Shown here: one piece after another, positions 46,121 through 55,675 of the stretch
How positions within the stretch are numbered: the first letter of the stretch is position 1
Layout: every line of letters starts with the position of its first letter
Made by a program: the position numbers and the translations under genes
The notes under the pieces: generated by a model
Told to the model about the DNA's origin: nothing
Databases searched by the model: none
What the model saw: only the letters and a program-made list of their open reading frames with translations
Assembly: GCA_009103225.1 (NCBI GenBank)
Contig: RHPI01000008.1
Coordinates: 300,015-364,014, forward strand
DNA: 64,000 nucleotides
Reading direction: 5' to 3'
Origin: Chlorokybus atmophyticus
Taxonomy: Eukaryota; Streptophyta; Chlorokybophyceae; Chlorokybales; Chlorokybaceae

Positions 46121-46887
46121 TGGCCGTAACTTTCACGCACAATGGCAGGTTGTATTGCATACTGGTTGGAGGACAACGTGTACAGCAACATCGCAAGCCC
46201 ACCCCACCATTGCCCTCCCTACCATTGTGGACCGACTCAACTCTACTCCTTTTCACACATACTCACATCCGTGGTGACGGTGTACCACATCGACCCAGGG
46301 CGCTGAACCTTTGTTGCGGTGGTGGTGCAGCCATCATGGGACTTTACCGCGCTGGCTTCAACGTTACTGGCATGGACATCAATACACAACCGGAGTATTC
46401 ATTTCCATTCATGCAAGGTGATGCCATGACACACGATCTTACCGGCTACGACTTAATATGGGCTAGTCCACCATGCCAAGCATATGTGACATGCATATCT
46501 GAGGCGCAACGCAGAACCCATGATGCCCATTTGCAGCACAGCACTCTGCTACCCAACCTGCTCAGTCGACTGCAAGCTGGAGGGACACCGTACATAATGG
46601 AGAATGTACCATCCGCTGCTGTTCAGATGGAGACCAACATGGTGCTGTGTGGGACGATGTTTGGGCTGCCTACATTCCGACGCAGAGTTTTTGAGACAAA
46701 ACCAATCCTCAACGCGGATCTTGTATGTGATCACAAGTCGAAAAGCCTAGGCAACTTGTCTGGCCATGCAGGCAGCAATGGAGCATCCAATGCAGGGCAG
46801 GCAACGCTATTAATGTTCCCGGTATATGGCAGAGCAGCATCCCGTGGTACACTCACCGGTTGGCAGCAGGCATTAGGCATTGATTGA
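46090..46887 (+). CDS. Cytosine-5 DNA methyltransferase, phage/bacterial-type, C-terminally short
   Basis: An intronless frame ends at TGA 46885-46887. The catalytic domain starts near 46,300. Motif I is LNLCCGGGAAIMGLYRAGF (usual form LFCGxGG), followed by the acidic MDI. Motif IV is WASPPCQAY with the catalytic Cys. Motif VI is YIMENVPSA. Then come VLCGTMFGLPTFRRRVFET (motif VIII-like arginines), CDHKS and GWQQALGID. This is the layout of compact methyltransferases of actinobacteria and their phages, which transfer methyl from S-adenosylmethionine to C5 of cytosine. Those proteins continue for about 25 residues (motifs IX-X) beyond GID; this one stops there, so activity is uncertain. No ATG is obvious, as the frame is entered from the Tudor-like fragment. 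Lack of introns next to intron-rich host genes suggests transfer. Confidence 0.75.
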   Translation: MQHLKLALHSVAVTFTHNGRLYCILVGGQRVQQHRKPTPPLPSLPLWTDSTLLLFTHTHIRGDGVPHRPRALNLCCGGGAAIMGLYRAGFNVTGMDINTQPEYSFPFMQGDAMTHDLTGYDLIWASPPCQAYVTCISEAQRRTHDAHLQHSTLLPNLLSRLQAGGTPYIMENVPSAAVQMETNMVLCGTMFGLPTFRRRVFETKPILNADLVCDHKSKSLGNLSGHAGSNGASNAGQATLLMFPVYGRAASRGTLTGWQQALGID

Positions 46888-49432
46888 ATACAAGTAGAGA
46901 CCACCCTAGTCGAGTGCATCCCACACACTTGCGTATTTTGAATACAAAGGCAGGCAGATGTTGAAGATGTTAGGATACACACTCAGCAGCGGCCCCTTGT
47001 CATGGTCAGCCTAAGGTCCTGCGAGGTAGTGCCAGGCAGCTACCTTTCACGACCTCTACCATACTATAGACATGAGTCCGACTGCGAATCCAGCGCTGTA
47101 CACATGCTAAGAGTTCATCACACAGTTATTCAGCAATCCTGAGTTATACACATGCTAGTTCAGCCGACACTGTTCATCAGGCATGCTGGCATGCAACACT
47201 ACCAATACTGGACAGATGTCAACATGGCCACCTGTTGCATACGTGTGCCGGTGGCCGGGCACAACTCAGTCTTCATGCGACGTATATGATGGCGCCTAAA
47301 AAGGCTCATCCATGTGCACAGCTGTTTCGTCGTACGCGCCATACTCTTCCTTGCCAGCGTCACTCTGCTTAATGTGAGATGCTTCGTCAACGTCTCTGTA
47401 TGCTTTGTTGACATATATATGTAGCTTCCATGTCAACTGAGAGATCACGCTCTTGTTGCGCTTGTAATGGTCTTTGTGCTTAGACTTTTTGTCTTTAAGG
47501 ACCTGCATCTAGCAATGGCCCATGTTCAGACAAAGTCACATGCACATGTGACAACAAATGCACCGCACTACATGCATGTTCTGGCACCACAAGCATGATT
47601 CCTGCATCTGGCAATGATTGCCCATGTTCACACCTAGTGAAAGGCAGAATATACCGAAGAATAGCAAAGCCATGCACAAGTATGGCTTGACCGTTATTTC
47701 ACACAACCTCAAACGATGAGACAACAGCACCAGTCACCTTGTTAATTTCCTCCTCTCGCGCCGCCTTTCGCACCTCCAACTTGCGCCTCAGCTCTTTGAT
47801 TGTCCGCACTAGGCACGTGACTTGCCCAACAGGCACAATGCCCATTAGTACACAGTCTTTCCTCGGCCAGCAATACCATTACACGGCACTGTCATTTGCT
47901 GCCTGAGACACTCAATCATCTGCTTCTCAAAGGCCTTGTGCTGTTTGTCATTTTCCTGAAGCTGCGCGCGAATCTCCATCAGCTCCGCATCCTTGGCCTT
48001 CAATTCACGTTCGCACGCTGTACGCACGCACTCGCGTTCATTGCAACAACCAGTAAACTCAGACCTGTGGTTCGAGCATGACGCACGCCACTCCTCATGA
48101 CACAACTTGAACACGTTTGGCTACGCCGCTTCTATATGAAAGCATCAACACTAATGACAATGTATGCATTCGGATTGCTGCAGTTGCCATGCTGATCAAC
48201 GTGTCGCTCATGGGACCAGGATGCATGCGAGCAGCAAGTATATTATATTGCAACCTGGTCAACAATACAACAACAGCACAACCAAACACCTGGACAGGCC
48301 AATGATCCCTAACACACTGTGTGGACCATGGGACAGGATGCATGGGAACATCACATTCGCTGGAGGGGGTTGTATAAGGGTTTCGGGATTGCACTTACAC
48401 TGCATGCATACCTTCTTGAAAAACGTTGCAGATGTTGCCATCGGCCTGACCAACCAACCCTCCCTAGAAGTCTGGCCTAAGACGGCTGCTGCCTGCCATG
48501 CCGCCCGCTCTGTCCGCCGTGTGCAAAACTTCACCGGCGCACGCCACACCAGATCCGCCACACCCAACACCAAGCCCTACAGCAACGCCGCCCCAACACC
48601 CACACTTCCGCCTCCCACGCAGCACCACCCCCACATTAGCAACAACATCAACCACCCTAAACTCTAACTTTTGCATGACAGAGCCGCTGATACTTCAATC
48701 AAAGACAACCAGATAGAGTGAGTGAAAAATTTTCAGTTTGTCATTAGCTGCACACATAAGCTGTCGTGGCATGTCTATAATCCTGCAAAAGCTGGTACAC
48801 CTGTGCTTGCAAAGGTCAAACGCTGACCGCATGTCGCACACACAGAGAAAACATACACAGCTTGTCTGGCGGTCTCGTAAATAACATTCAACAGACATCC
48901 ATAACAGCTATACAGAAGGGTGTCGCAATCAACGAGCCATGAACAACTATCAGTCGCTCAAAACTGCATTATGCTACGGGCCTGGCAGGATCCGACAGTC
49001 TCCACACCCCACCTGGTCTGTTGTTAGTGAGATCGACTTCGGCTTGCACAATTCACATGCATCAACAGCATGCAGCATGGTATTGCTGATTAACTCTGTC
49101 TATGCACACGCATTGTCTGCGCATAAGCGCTAGACTCAAATAGCAGAATGTGTGGGCTGCAGGAGTCAACCCAAAAGACACACCCAGCAATTGCTCTATC
49201 CACCAGCGGCTGGGTCTCGGGACTGTGACACCATTGCAGCGCAATAACGATCAACGCTTGCGTCAGCATGCACACAACAAAGCAGTTAAGCAATGCAATG
49301 CATAATGCGGACATGAAGATGACAGATCATAGCGTCACAATAGTTGGCATGCACACAACAACGGACATGAACAGGGACTGCATCAACCCATTGCAAATAA
49401 ATGCGACACACGTGTGAAAGGTGACTGCTCAC
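46888..49432. other. Poorly resolved region with minus-strand coding fragments
   Basis: Besides the coiled-coil exons at 47296-48114 (-), a minus-strand frame near 48,430-48,573 (REGWLVRPMATSATFFKK) ends at a good AAG/GTATG donor and could be another exon. Short direct repeats around 47,095-47,160 (TACACATGCTA) were noted. No RNA genes seen. Confidence 0.4.
47296..48114 (-). CDS. Fragment of an unknown coiled-coil protein (3' exons)
   Basis: On the minus strand, a Cys-rich start (CHEEWRASCSNHRSEFTGCC) leads into a coiled coil (KAKDAELMEIRAQLQENDKQ, HKAFEKQMIECLRQQM). A further exon (RTIKELRRKLEVRKAAREEE, ending at AAG/GTGACT, 47738) and a last exon 47502-47296 (VLKDKKSKHKDHYKRNKSVI, ending DEPF, stop) follow. 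The junction between the first two pieces is uncertain. It may belong to the gene that starts at 50069 on the same strand. Function unknown. Confidence 0.4.
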
Positions 49433-50069
49433 CAGGTCGGAGAGGCATGACTGGCTGCCAACCACCCCCCTCCACTATAAGGGGTGGGTAGGGCAACCCC
49501 GGAGTGTCGCCATAACCGTCGTCGTCGCCGCCCTGCAGAGGATGCAGGCTCCACTGCCCCACTTCAAATGGCAGCCAATCAGTGTCATGCCACTGCTCCA
49601 CCCAATGTCTTCGCCTCCCGGGCTCCATATCACTAGTGGTAGCAATCACCCACCGAGCAAGCACAACCCCACCCTCGACATGCTCCATAACCAGCAGATC
49701 ACTACTTAATTGCAGTTGCATGCCTCCCTCTCGCCGCACACGATGCAAACTGTATCTAAAGCCAAACCCACCAGGCAGCTCGACATGCAGCTCCCTGACG
49801 CCATCACTCGAAGCAGACATGGAGTCTGCGAGAAGAGCTGGACATCCCAGCGACACCTGACGACTGCACGACATAGTATTCCAACAAATTACGGCAACAT
49901 TATACACACACCGCATATGTCTAACACATGCCCATATAACTAGTGCGCCCACCTGCTCATATCCAGCTTGGAAGAACGAGCCGCTCCGTCGAATATATGG
50001 CAACGGACCATCGAGCGACAATGAAACACTCAACGGCACATGGTCATCGTCGTCGCCATGAGCCGCCAT
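49433..50069 (-). CDS. Unknown protein, 5' exons
   Basis: The ATG at 50069 opens exon 1 (50069-49953: MAAHGDDDDHVPLSVSLSLD...GYEQ), which ends at a CAG/GTGGGC donor. Exon 2 (49856-49433: VSLGCPALLADSMSAS...) is joined in phase 0 and ends at a CCTG/GTGAGC donor. The 180 visible residues include a beta-rich stretch (GVRELHVELPGGFGFRYSLH, MQLQLSSDLLVMEHVEGGVV) with no family recognised. Downstream exons were not resolved; the coiled-coil fragment at 47296-48114 on the same strand is a candidate continuation. Confidence 0.5.
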
Positions 50070-51738
50070 GATACATATAACACCAACACAGCTGCCGCCG
50101 CCGCAGCAACACCGACCCGCCCATAACCCACACACAATAACCACGCGATATCCATGCAGCGTTTCACTACAAGCCGATATACGTCCGACGCCACACCCAC
50201 TTGCAACCGCGCTAAACCACTATTAAACCACTACACTACAATAACACTACAATAACCACTGAACAAAACGGTGTGCATGAGTTTCAGCCCACTTCCCCGT
50301 TTACGCACCGTCACCCTCAACTGATCCACGTTCGTCAAAGCCCGATCGACAACAGAAAGCCGACTGAACCAAAAGCATGCCGACACTGATCAATCAGCGC
50401 AGACCACGCGTCGCGCACCGTTCAATCAAGCGCCGAATAAAACCACCTCAATTGTGTCTATCTACGTAACACTGCATGTAACAAAGTTGGTATTACACTT
50501 GTTTTTAAGCTACGTTTCTAGCCCTTTTACCCCAAAACAGCCCTGTTTAACAGGCCTGACGCGTTATGCTTAAATATAATAAAGTCCCGAGTCGCCGGGT
50601 TACTCCTACATCGAGGGCGCGCGTTAAAAAGGTCACGCGAGCGTTATGCGCTGACATTTGACCACCGTTGACAGTTTCTATGCGCCGACGCAGTTTTAAA
50701 CAGCTAATACACATGTTTTAGGCATGTGTTGGCGGTGTAGTCAACATAGTTGACTGCTACAATGATAGTGTAGCCTCTTAGGTTTATAAGTAGCTAATAT
50801 ACTGCTATTAAAAAGGTTGGACCAAGAAGAAATTAAGTTATTGCTCTTGTTGTGGACGGTGTGTGCGTGCTTGTGTAGTTTGCATCCACGGTGCGTGTGT
50901 GCGCGTGGGTGTGCTTTTGCTACAGCTCTTGCACGGACCGGACCGCCCCACAGGCTTTGAGGCGCCTACATTGCCCTGAAGGTGTTCAACCCCACGGTGC
51001 GAATACTGTTGTTGATTGATTGCGAGTAGGTGCACGTGGAAGCGCCATTAGTGTGCTCAGTTGCATCCTAGCTCGTTCATCAGGCTGGTAGCTCTGGTGA
51101 GGTGTTTAATCAGCACGAGCATCGTTACACTGCAACTCCCAACGTATCCCATCGCAGTAACACAACGTCATGCAGCTCCAACAGCGCTGATCCGACCGAT
51201 TTAAGGTCTGCCCCAACAATGGTCTCTGGCATCGAGACTGTACAGTGTTTGCGGCCAGCCTATCCGCGGGACTTTCTGCTGCAAACGGCCGCTGTAGGTT
51301 GGGTTTGTCAAACCGCTTTCCCCAATCAGTCCACCATCGACGGGCGTGGCCGGGCGTTCGCGCTTTGCTATGGTCATCGCACATCACACATTTGCGGGTA
51401 TCGTCTACCATCGATCTAAACACATCATTGGTTACCAACAATCTTGTGCTTAAAGCCAGGTGTGACACCTTCGATCTAAGCACATTGTGACTACTGCAAG
51501 TTAACCTCCTTTAAGCAAATCTGGTGCTTGGGTCGAGGGAATGAGTTATACATATACATACATGTATATAGAATGTACGTACAAGTATATACATACATAA
51601 TTATGCATAAACGTATGTGTATATACGTATACATTTGTAACAAATTCTTTAAAAAAGTAAATAAATAGGTATGTATATATGTTTGTATACATATAGGTGT
51701 ACATTTATCTGCTTACGCAAGTATACGCACAATTACCT
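50070..51738. other. Intergenic
   Basis: Contains the likely promoter of the minus-strand gene at 50069. A near-palindrome (GTAGTCAAC/GTTGACTGCTAC) lies at about 50,737-50,760. A Tyr-codon-like TATA/CATA microsatellite lies at 51,540-51,715. No conserved protein was recognised. Confidence 0.4.
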
Positions 51739-51740
51739 TA

Positions 51741-51772
51741 TTTACCCGTTCAAAGTGCCGCCCCTATTACAA
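51741..51772 (+). repeat. Left terminal inverted repeat
   Basis: TTTACCCGTTCAAAGTGCC followed by a C-rich box. It pairs with the right end at 53581-53612. Confidence 0.7.
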
Positions 51773-52869
51773 TTACCCCCTAAATTTCAAGGGGGGCACA
51801 CTGTTGGGCTGTAGTATGCCCTTTCCTGTATACAATGCCCCCCTACTGTAGGATGACATAAAGCACAGTAAGTTACATCCAAGTTATGGTTGAGTTACGT
51901 ATTTTGTCGCATTAAATCGCATTAAATTTTGCTTAATACGGCTAAATACGGTTAATTACGGAAAAGTTCGTCGCAAAATGTTTCCCCTGCCGGCCGACTG
52001 AATATTGGCAACGGCCGTGCACCTGAGGATACTTATTTAGACTGTCGACCTTCAGTCTACCGGCGATCTCGATCACAGGGACCTGAGCATAACGGCCGTC
52101 ACCATTCGGTGGCGGCCGTCTACATAAAGGGCTTGACCCTAATTACTAGGTACCTGTTAGGTACTCAACAGTTAAGCAAAAGGGACTTGACCTAACTAAC
52201 TGATAACTGACCGGTATCTATCAGTTAGGTACCGGCGACTGTATGCTAACTGAGCGAAATTGTCAGGTACCTTAATGTACCTACCGTTAATGATGTGTAC
52301 CTTCAGGTACCTGCTGGTACCGCTTAGTCATGATTATGTGTAACAAGTGATTGTCGTCATCAGCTGTGCCAGAATGCGTGACAAATAATGAACAACAAAA
52401 AAATAAGAATTACAATGTAATATACTGAGCTACGACTACTACTGCTAGTACAACTAGACTACCACTACTGCTACCACTACCACTACTGCTACTACCACCT
52501 TAAGTATTACTGCTAGTACTACCCTTGTTCTGAGCTGCGGCTCCTGTACCGCCCGCTCCAGCTCCGCCGCCGCCGCCGTTCGTTCTCCGCCGCCGCTGCC
52601 GCCGCCTGGCCTGGTCTGGCCTAGCCTAGCCTGGCCTGGCCGCCCTAAGGCAAGGAGGGTGGTTAGATGGCATGCGGTGTTGCGCGTAGTACAACGTCAG
52701 ACAGCAACCAAGCTCACCTACCGTTAGCCGTTGCCGCCGCCGCCACCGCCGCCGCCCACAACGCTCTGTTCAACTTGAAGCCGTTGAGCATTTGAATAAC
52801 TTGGGCAGCTCAATTTATTCGACCGCATTGTTGAAACGTAACTCGCAACGGCATTATCGTATTATTATA

Positions 52870-52960
52870 ATGGTACGAAAGTACTATTGTCGCAATGGCA
52901 CTATCGTACCATTGGTATGGTACAATAATGCCATTGCGACAATGGCACTGTTCGTACCAT
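52870..52960. repeat. Hairpin with 43/44-base arms inside the transposon
   Basis: The left arm (52870-52912, ATGGTACGAAAG... to CGTACCAT) and right arm (52917-52960, ATGGTACAATAA... to CGTACCAT) are inverted copies around a TGGT loop. Each arm itself begins ATGGTAC and ends GTACCAT, so the structure is a nested palindrome. Confidence 0.8.
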
Positions 52961-53580
52961 TCACATAGTACGGCGGCTGCATTGTACTAGCGTCTCGACT
53001 TGCCGGCCGAGACCACCGTCCCAACTTGCCGACCTTGAGGGATCGGCGGTCACTTACTTATCATACTTGACACACAATAAGTACGTCGCCGCCGCGTTAA
53101 GTGCACAACCGGCGATCGACCGTTACTTAATAAACGCGGTAAGGTCACTTGATAGGGACTAACGGTGACTGGCTTGCCAAAGTAGGTAGGCCGTCGCATA
53201 CTTTTCGGCGGTCAGGGTACGACCGACGGTCGGCCGTCACAGTATGTGACCAAAACGTGACTTATCTGCTATACAGATAGGTCGCCATCGCGCAAATGGG
53301 ACGACCGACAATCAGCCGTCACCTTAAAGTGCGGTGTTGCCGTCACAGGCAGGCCGCCGTCGATTGTACTCATCGGTCGACCGCTTGCCGTCGGTATATG
53401 TTGCTTGATAGTAACGGCCCTTTATGGACCAATCCATTACATCGGATAGGGTCAGGCACCCGTCAGTCCCTCAGTCCCTTGTCAGTCACCGTGTGAAATT
53501 TGCGACGTTAATACAATGCCCTCTTTCGAATAGAGTGCCCCCCCGAATATAATAACCCCCATAAATTGTGGGGGGCACTT

Positions 53581-53612
53581 TGTTGCAAGGGGGGCACTGT
53601 GGACGGGTAAAT
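53581..53612 (-). repeat. Right terminal inverted repeat
   Basis: Reverse complement begins TTTACCCGTCCACAGTGCC. TA follows at 53613-53614. Confidence 0.7.
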
Positions 53613-53624
53613 ACGATATGTATA

Positions 53625-53626
<2 letters not shown>

Positions 53627-53663
<37 letters not shown>
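53627..53663. repeat. (CA)n microsatellite
   Basis: About 18 CA units directly right of the transposon end. Confidence 0.95.
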
Positions 53664-53665
<2 letters not shown>

Positions 53666-55675
53666 GCATGTACAGATGCACAAGTAATATGTGTACATGC
53701 GTATCATTGTGTTTGCACATGCATGTATATGCACGTAGCCTATACGTTGTATGTATATGATGATGCACACATATATAAATCTGTGTGTACACAATATACG
53801 TATAATTAACATCTTTACCCTCGCTATAATCACAAATGGCAGCTATGGAGAGTGCTTACATTGAGTATGATAGTGCTTTTATATGGTAGTAATTTGCCTT
53901 ATGCACGTTGGTCCCCGATAAACATGTGCTTACACGAAGGCTGTACTGTAACGCATTCAAGCAGACATAAACATTTCAGTCAACTTAGGCTAAGGGCCCC
54001 TTAGTAAGGGGGCTACTACTTATGTGTATTAAGAGGTTTGATATAGTTAAGCTAATTCATGTTCGCCGTGCGGTCAGCGGACTGGGTGATGCTGTTTAAC
54101 GTTGCTGATTACTAATGTTTACATCAATCTAATGGAGTACTAAGACGCGTTGAGCTTATTCACTTAGATTCCACGTTGGCGTCGAGATAACGTACGTCAG
54201 CTATGACTCTTCAACCCTTTACCCTTTACACCCACGCCAACGAAGAGATGACTGTCAGCTAGCGGTAGCGTGACGTCGTCGTAAGTGGCAAATGACTGAT
54301 TGGGAGGCCCCATCAGTGATAAGTCCCTCTGTATCATAGATTTATTGAATTGACAAGTGTGATATGCAACTCGTAAATTTACCTAAATTTGCAAATCCTA
54401 TTTTATACATTGTTGACATGTAGATTCTAAACATTGTCACCTTTGATAGTGTTGCAGTAGTGGCGTGTATACAGCCAGCAGGAGTACGTTGAGGTAGAGT
54501 GTGTGCTCTGAGCCGGGCCCCCTATGTTGTAAAGGTTGCAATTGCAGCATTGCTTCAATCCAAAAAACTTATCTCGTGGCCAGGTAGTAGGAGGTGGTTG
54601 CTTGTCGCATTTGCAGCTTATTTGCTAGGGTACTGTGTATATGTGTATATGCTTTCGAGTGGTTCCGCTGCAAGCGGATATGAAGGTTGGCAGCATGCAC
54701 ATAAACAGAGGATACTTATAAAATAGGGTGCAGCACAATGCAGAGGACATGCATGCATTCGTTTTTACCAAACAGAAAGAAACAATAGGTACGATGTGGT
54801 TGTCCTCGCCGTTTGCTTCTTGCTGCTGTCCACATATTGCTGCTTGAGGGTTTTGATAGTCTGATGTCTTGTCTTATCTTGCTATAGTAGGCTGTGCATA
54901 GCTGTGCCTTGGCCTCCACATGATGCCACGAATGCTTCTTGTTGTCTTGCCCTTGCACTGTCACCTACTTCTGAGTTTGTTATTACCCCGCTTTTCGGGT
55001 GTGTAAATGCTTGTGGTGTTTACCCCACTTGCACAGCACAACACCACACAAGCATATCCGCCTCCCGCCTCGCCATGCCTGCTGCTGGTTCGCTGCCCTG
55101 CCCTGCCTTGTCTGTGCCCTTGCTGCATCCTGCAGCCTAAGTCCTAACCAAAGAATTTCTGTGCTACGGGTAGTTAGTAGCAACCTGCTTCTACCTGCCT
55201 GCCTGGCTCCGCCCCTGCACTTTGCATTGCATGTAGCTAGGGCACGTAGCTTGGTCAAGCCCCTATCAAAATTCTGCCGTGCCCATGCTGTTGTTGGTCG
55301 CTGTGCTCCACGTGTTTGCATGCTTGTCTTCCATCCGCCATGCGTAGCAGCCTATATGCAACTCTTGTGTGTGTTATGTACGGACACAACCTCAATATTA
55401 AAGTCAAGAGAGCAAAAACTTGATACATAGTCATAGACTGTAGCAAAGCAATATGGCAAGCAACAAGCAAAGCCATTGTACTGTCTTAGCAGCGGCAGAG
55501 GCAGGAAGCAGAGCAAGTTAGCGTTATTACTAACACAAGCAGCAACCACAATAGCTCCTCACCTACACATAAGCCCACAGTGATACATACACAATTAGTT
55601 ACTCACAATGTTTACATAATTGAAAAGCCAACAGATGAACAAATCTTGACAACTTTGCGACCCAAAGCAGTATTG
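53664..55675. other. Intergenic
   Basis: No conserved gene recognised. A 75-codon frame at 54499-54726 (+) has one hydrophobic helix (WLLVAFAAYLLGYCVYVYML) but no ATG start or relative. The right part is the 3' flank of the Nudix gene on the minus strand. Confidence 0.4.

Larger units (their letters stand above)
41036..46887 (+). mobile_element. Candidate large mobile element (borders not found)
   Basis: Two adjacent decayed proteins (41036-43199 and 43275-45209) belong to protein types that I recall as high-copy, element-like families. A Tudor-like fragment and an intronless cytosine methyltransferase follow on the same strand. No terminal repeats or target duplication could be identified, so the extent is only the span of these genes. 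Whether the methyltransferase belongs to the element is inference. Confidence 0.4.
51741..53612. mobile_element. Non-autonomous DNA transposon with TIRs and TA target duplication
   Basis: The left end reads TTTACCCGTTCAAAGTGCCG and the right end, in reverse complement, TTTACCCGTCCACAGTGCCC: 17 of the first 20 bases agree. Both ends are flanked outside by TA (51739-51740 and 53613-53614), the target duplication of Tc1/mariner-type elements. Subterminal GTGCCCCCC-like boxes recur in both orientations near each end (51,757-51,850 and 53,530-53,600). The interior holds no long open frame, but has clustered GGTACC palindromes (52,148-52,320), a CTACTA microsatellite, GCC repeats and a large hairpin. 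At 1,872 bp it is longer than a typical MITE. The superfamily call rests on the TA duplication only. Confidence 0.7.

Noticed and set aside
52148-52330. GGTACC-rich segment as a protein-binding array or origin.
   Set aside because: It lies inside the TIR element and has no regular spacing; no further support.
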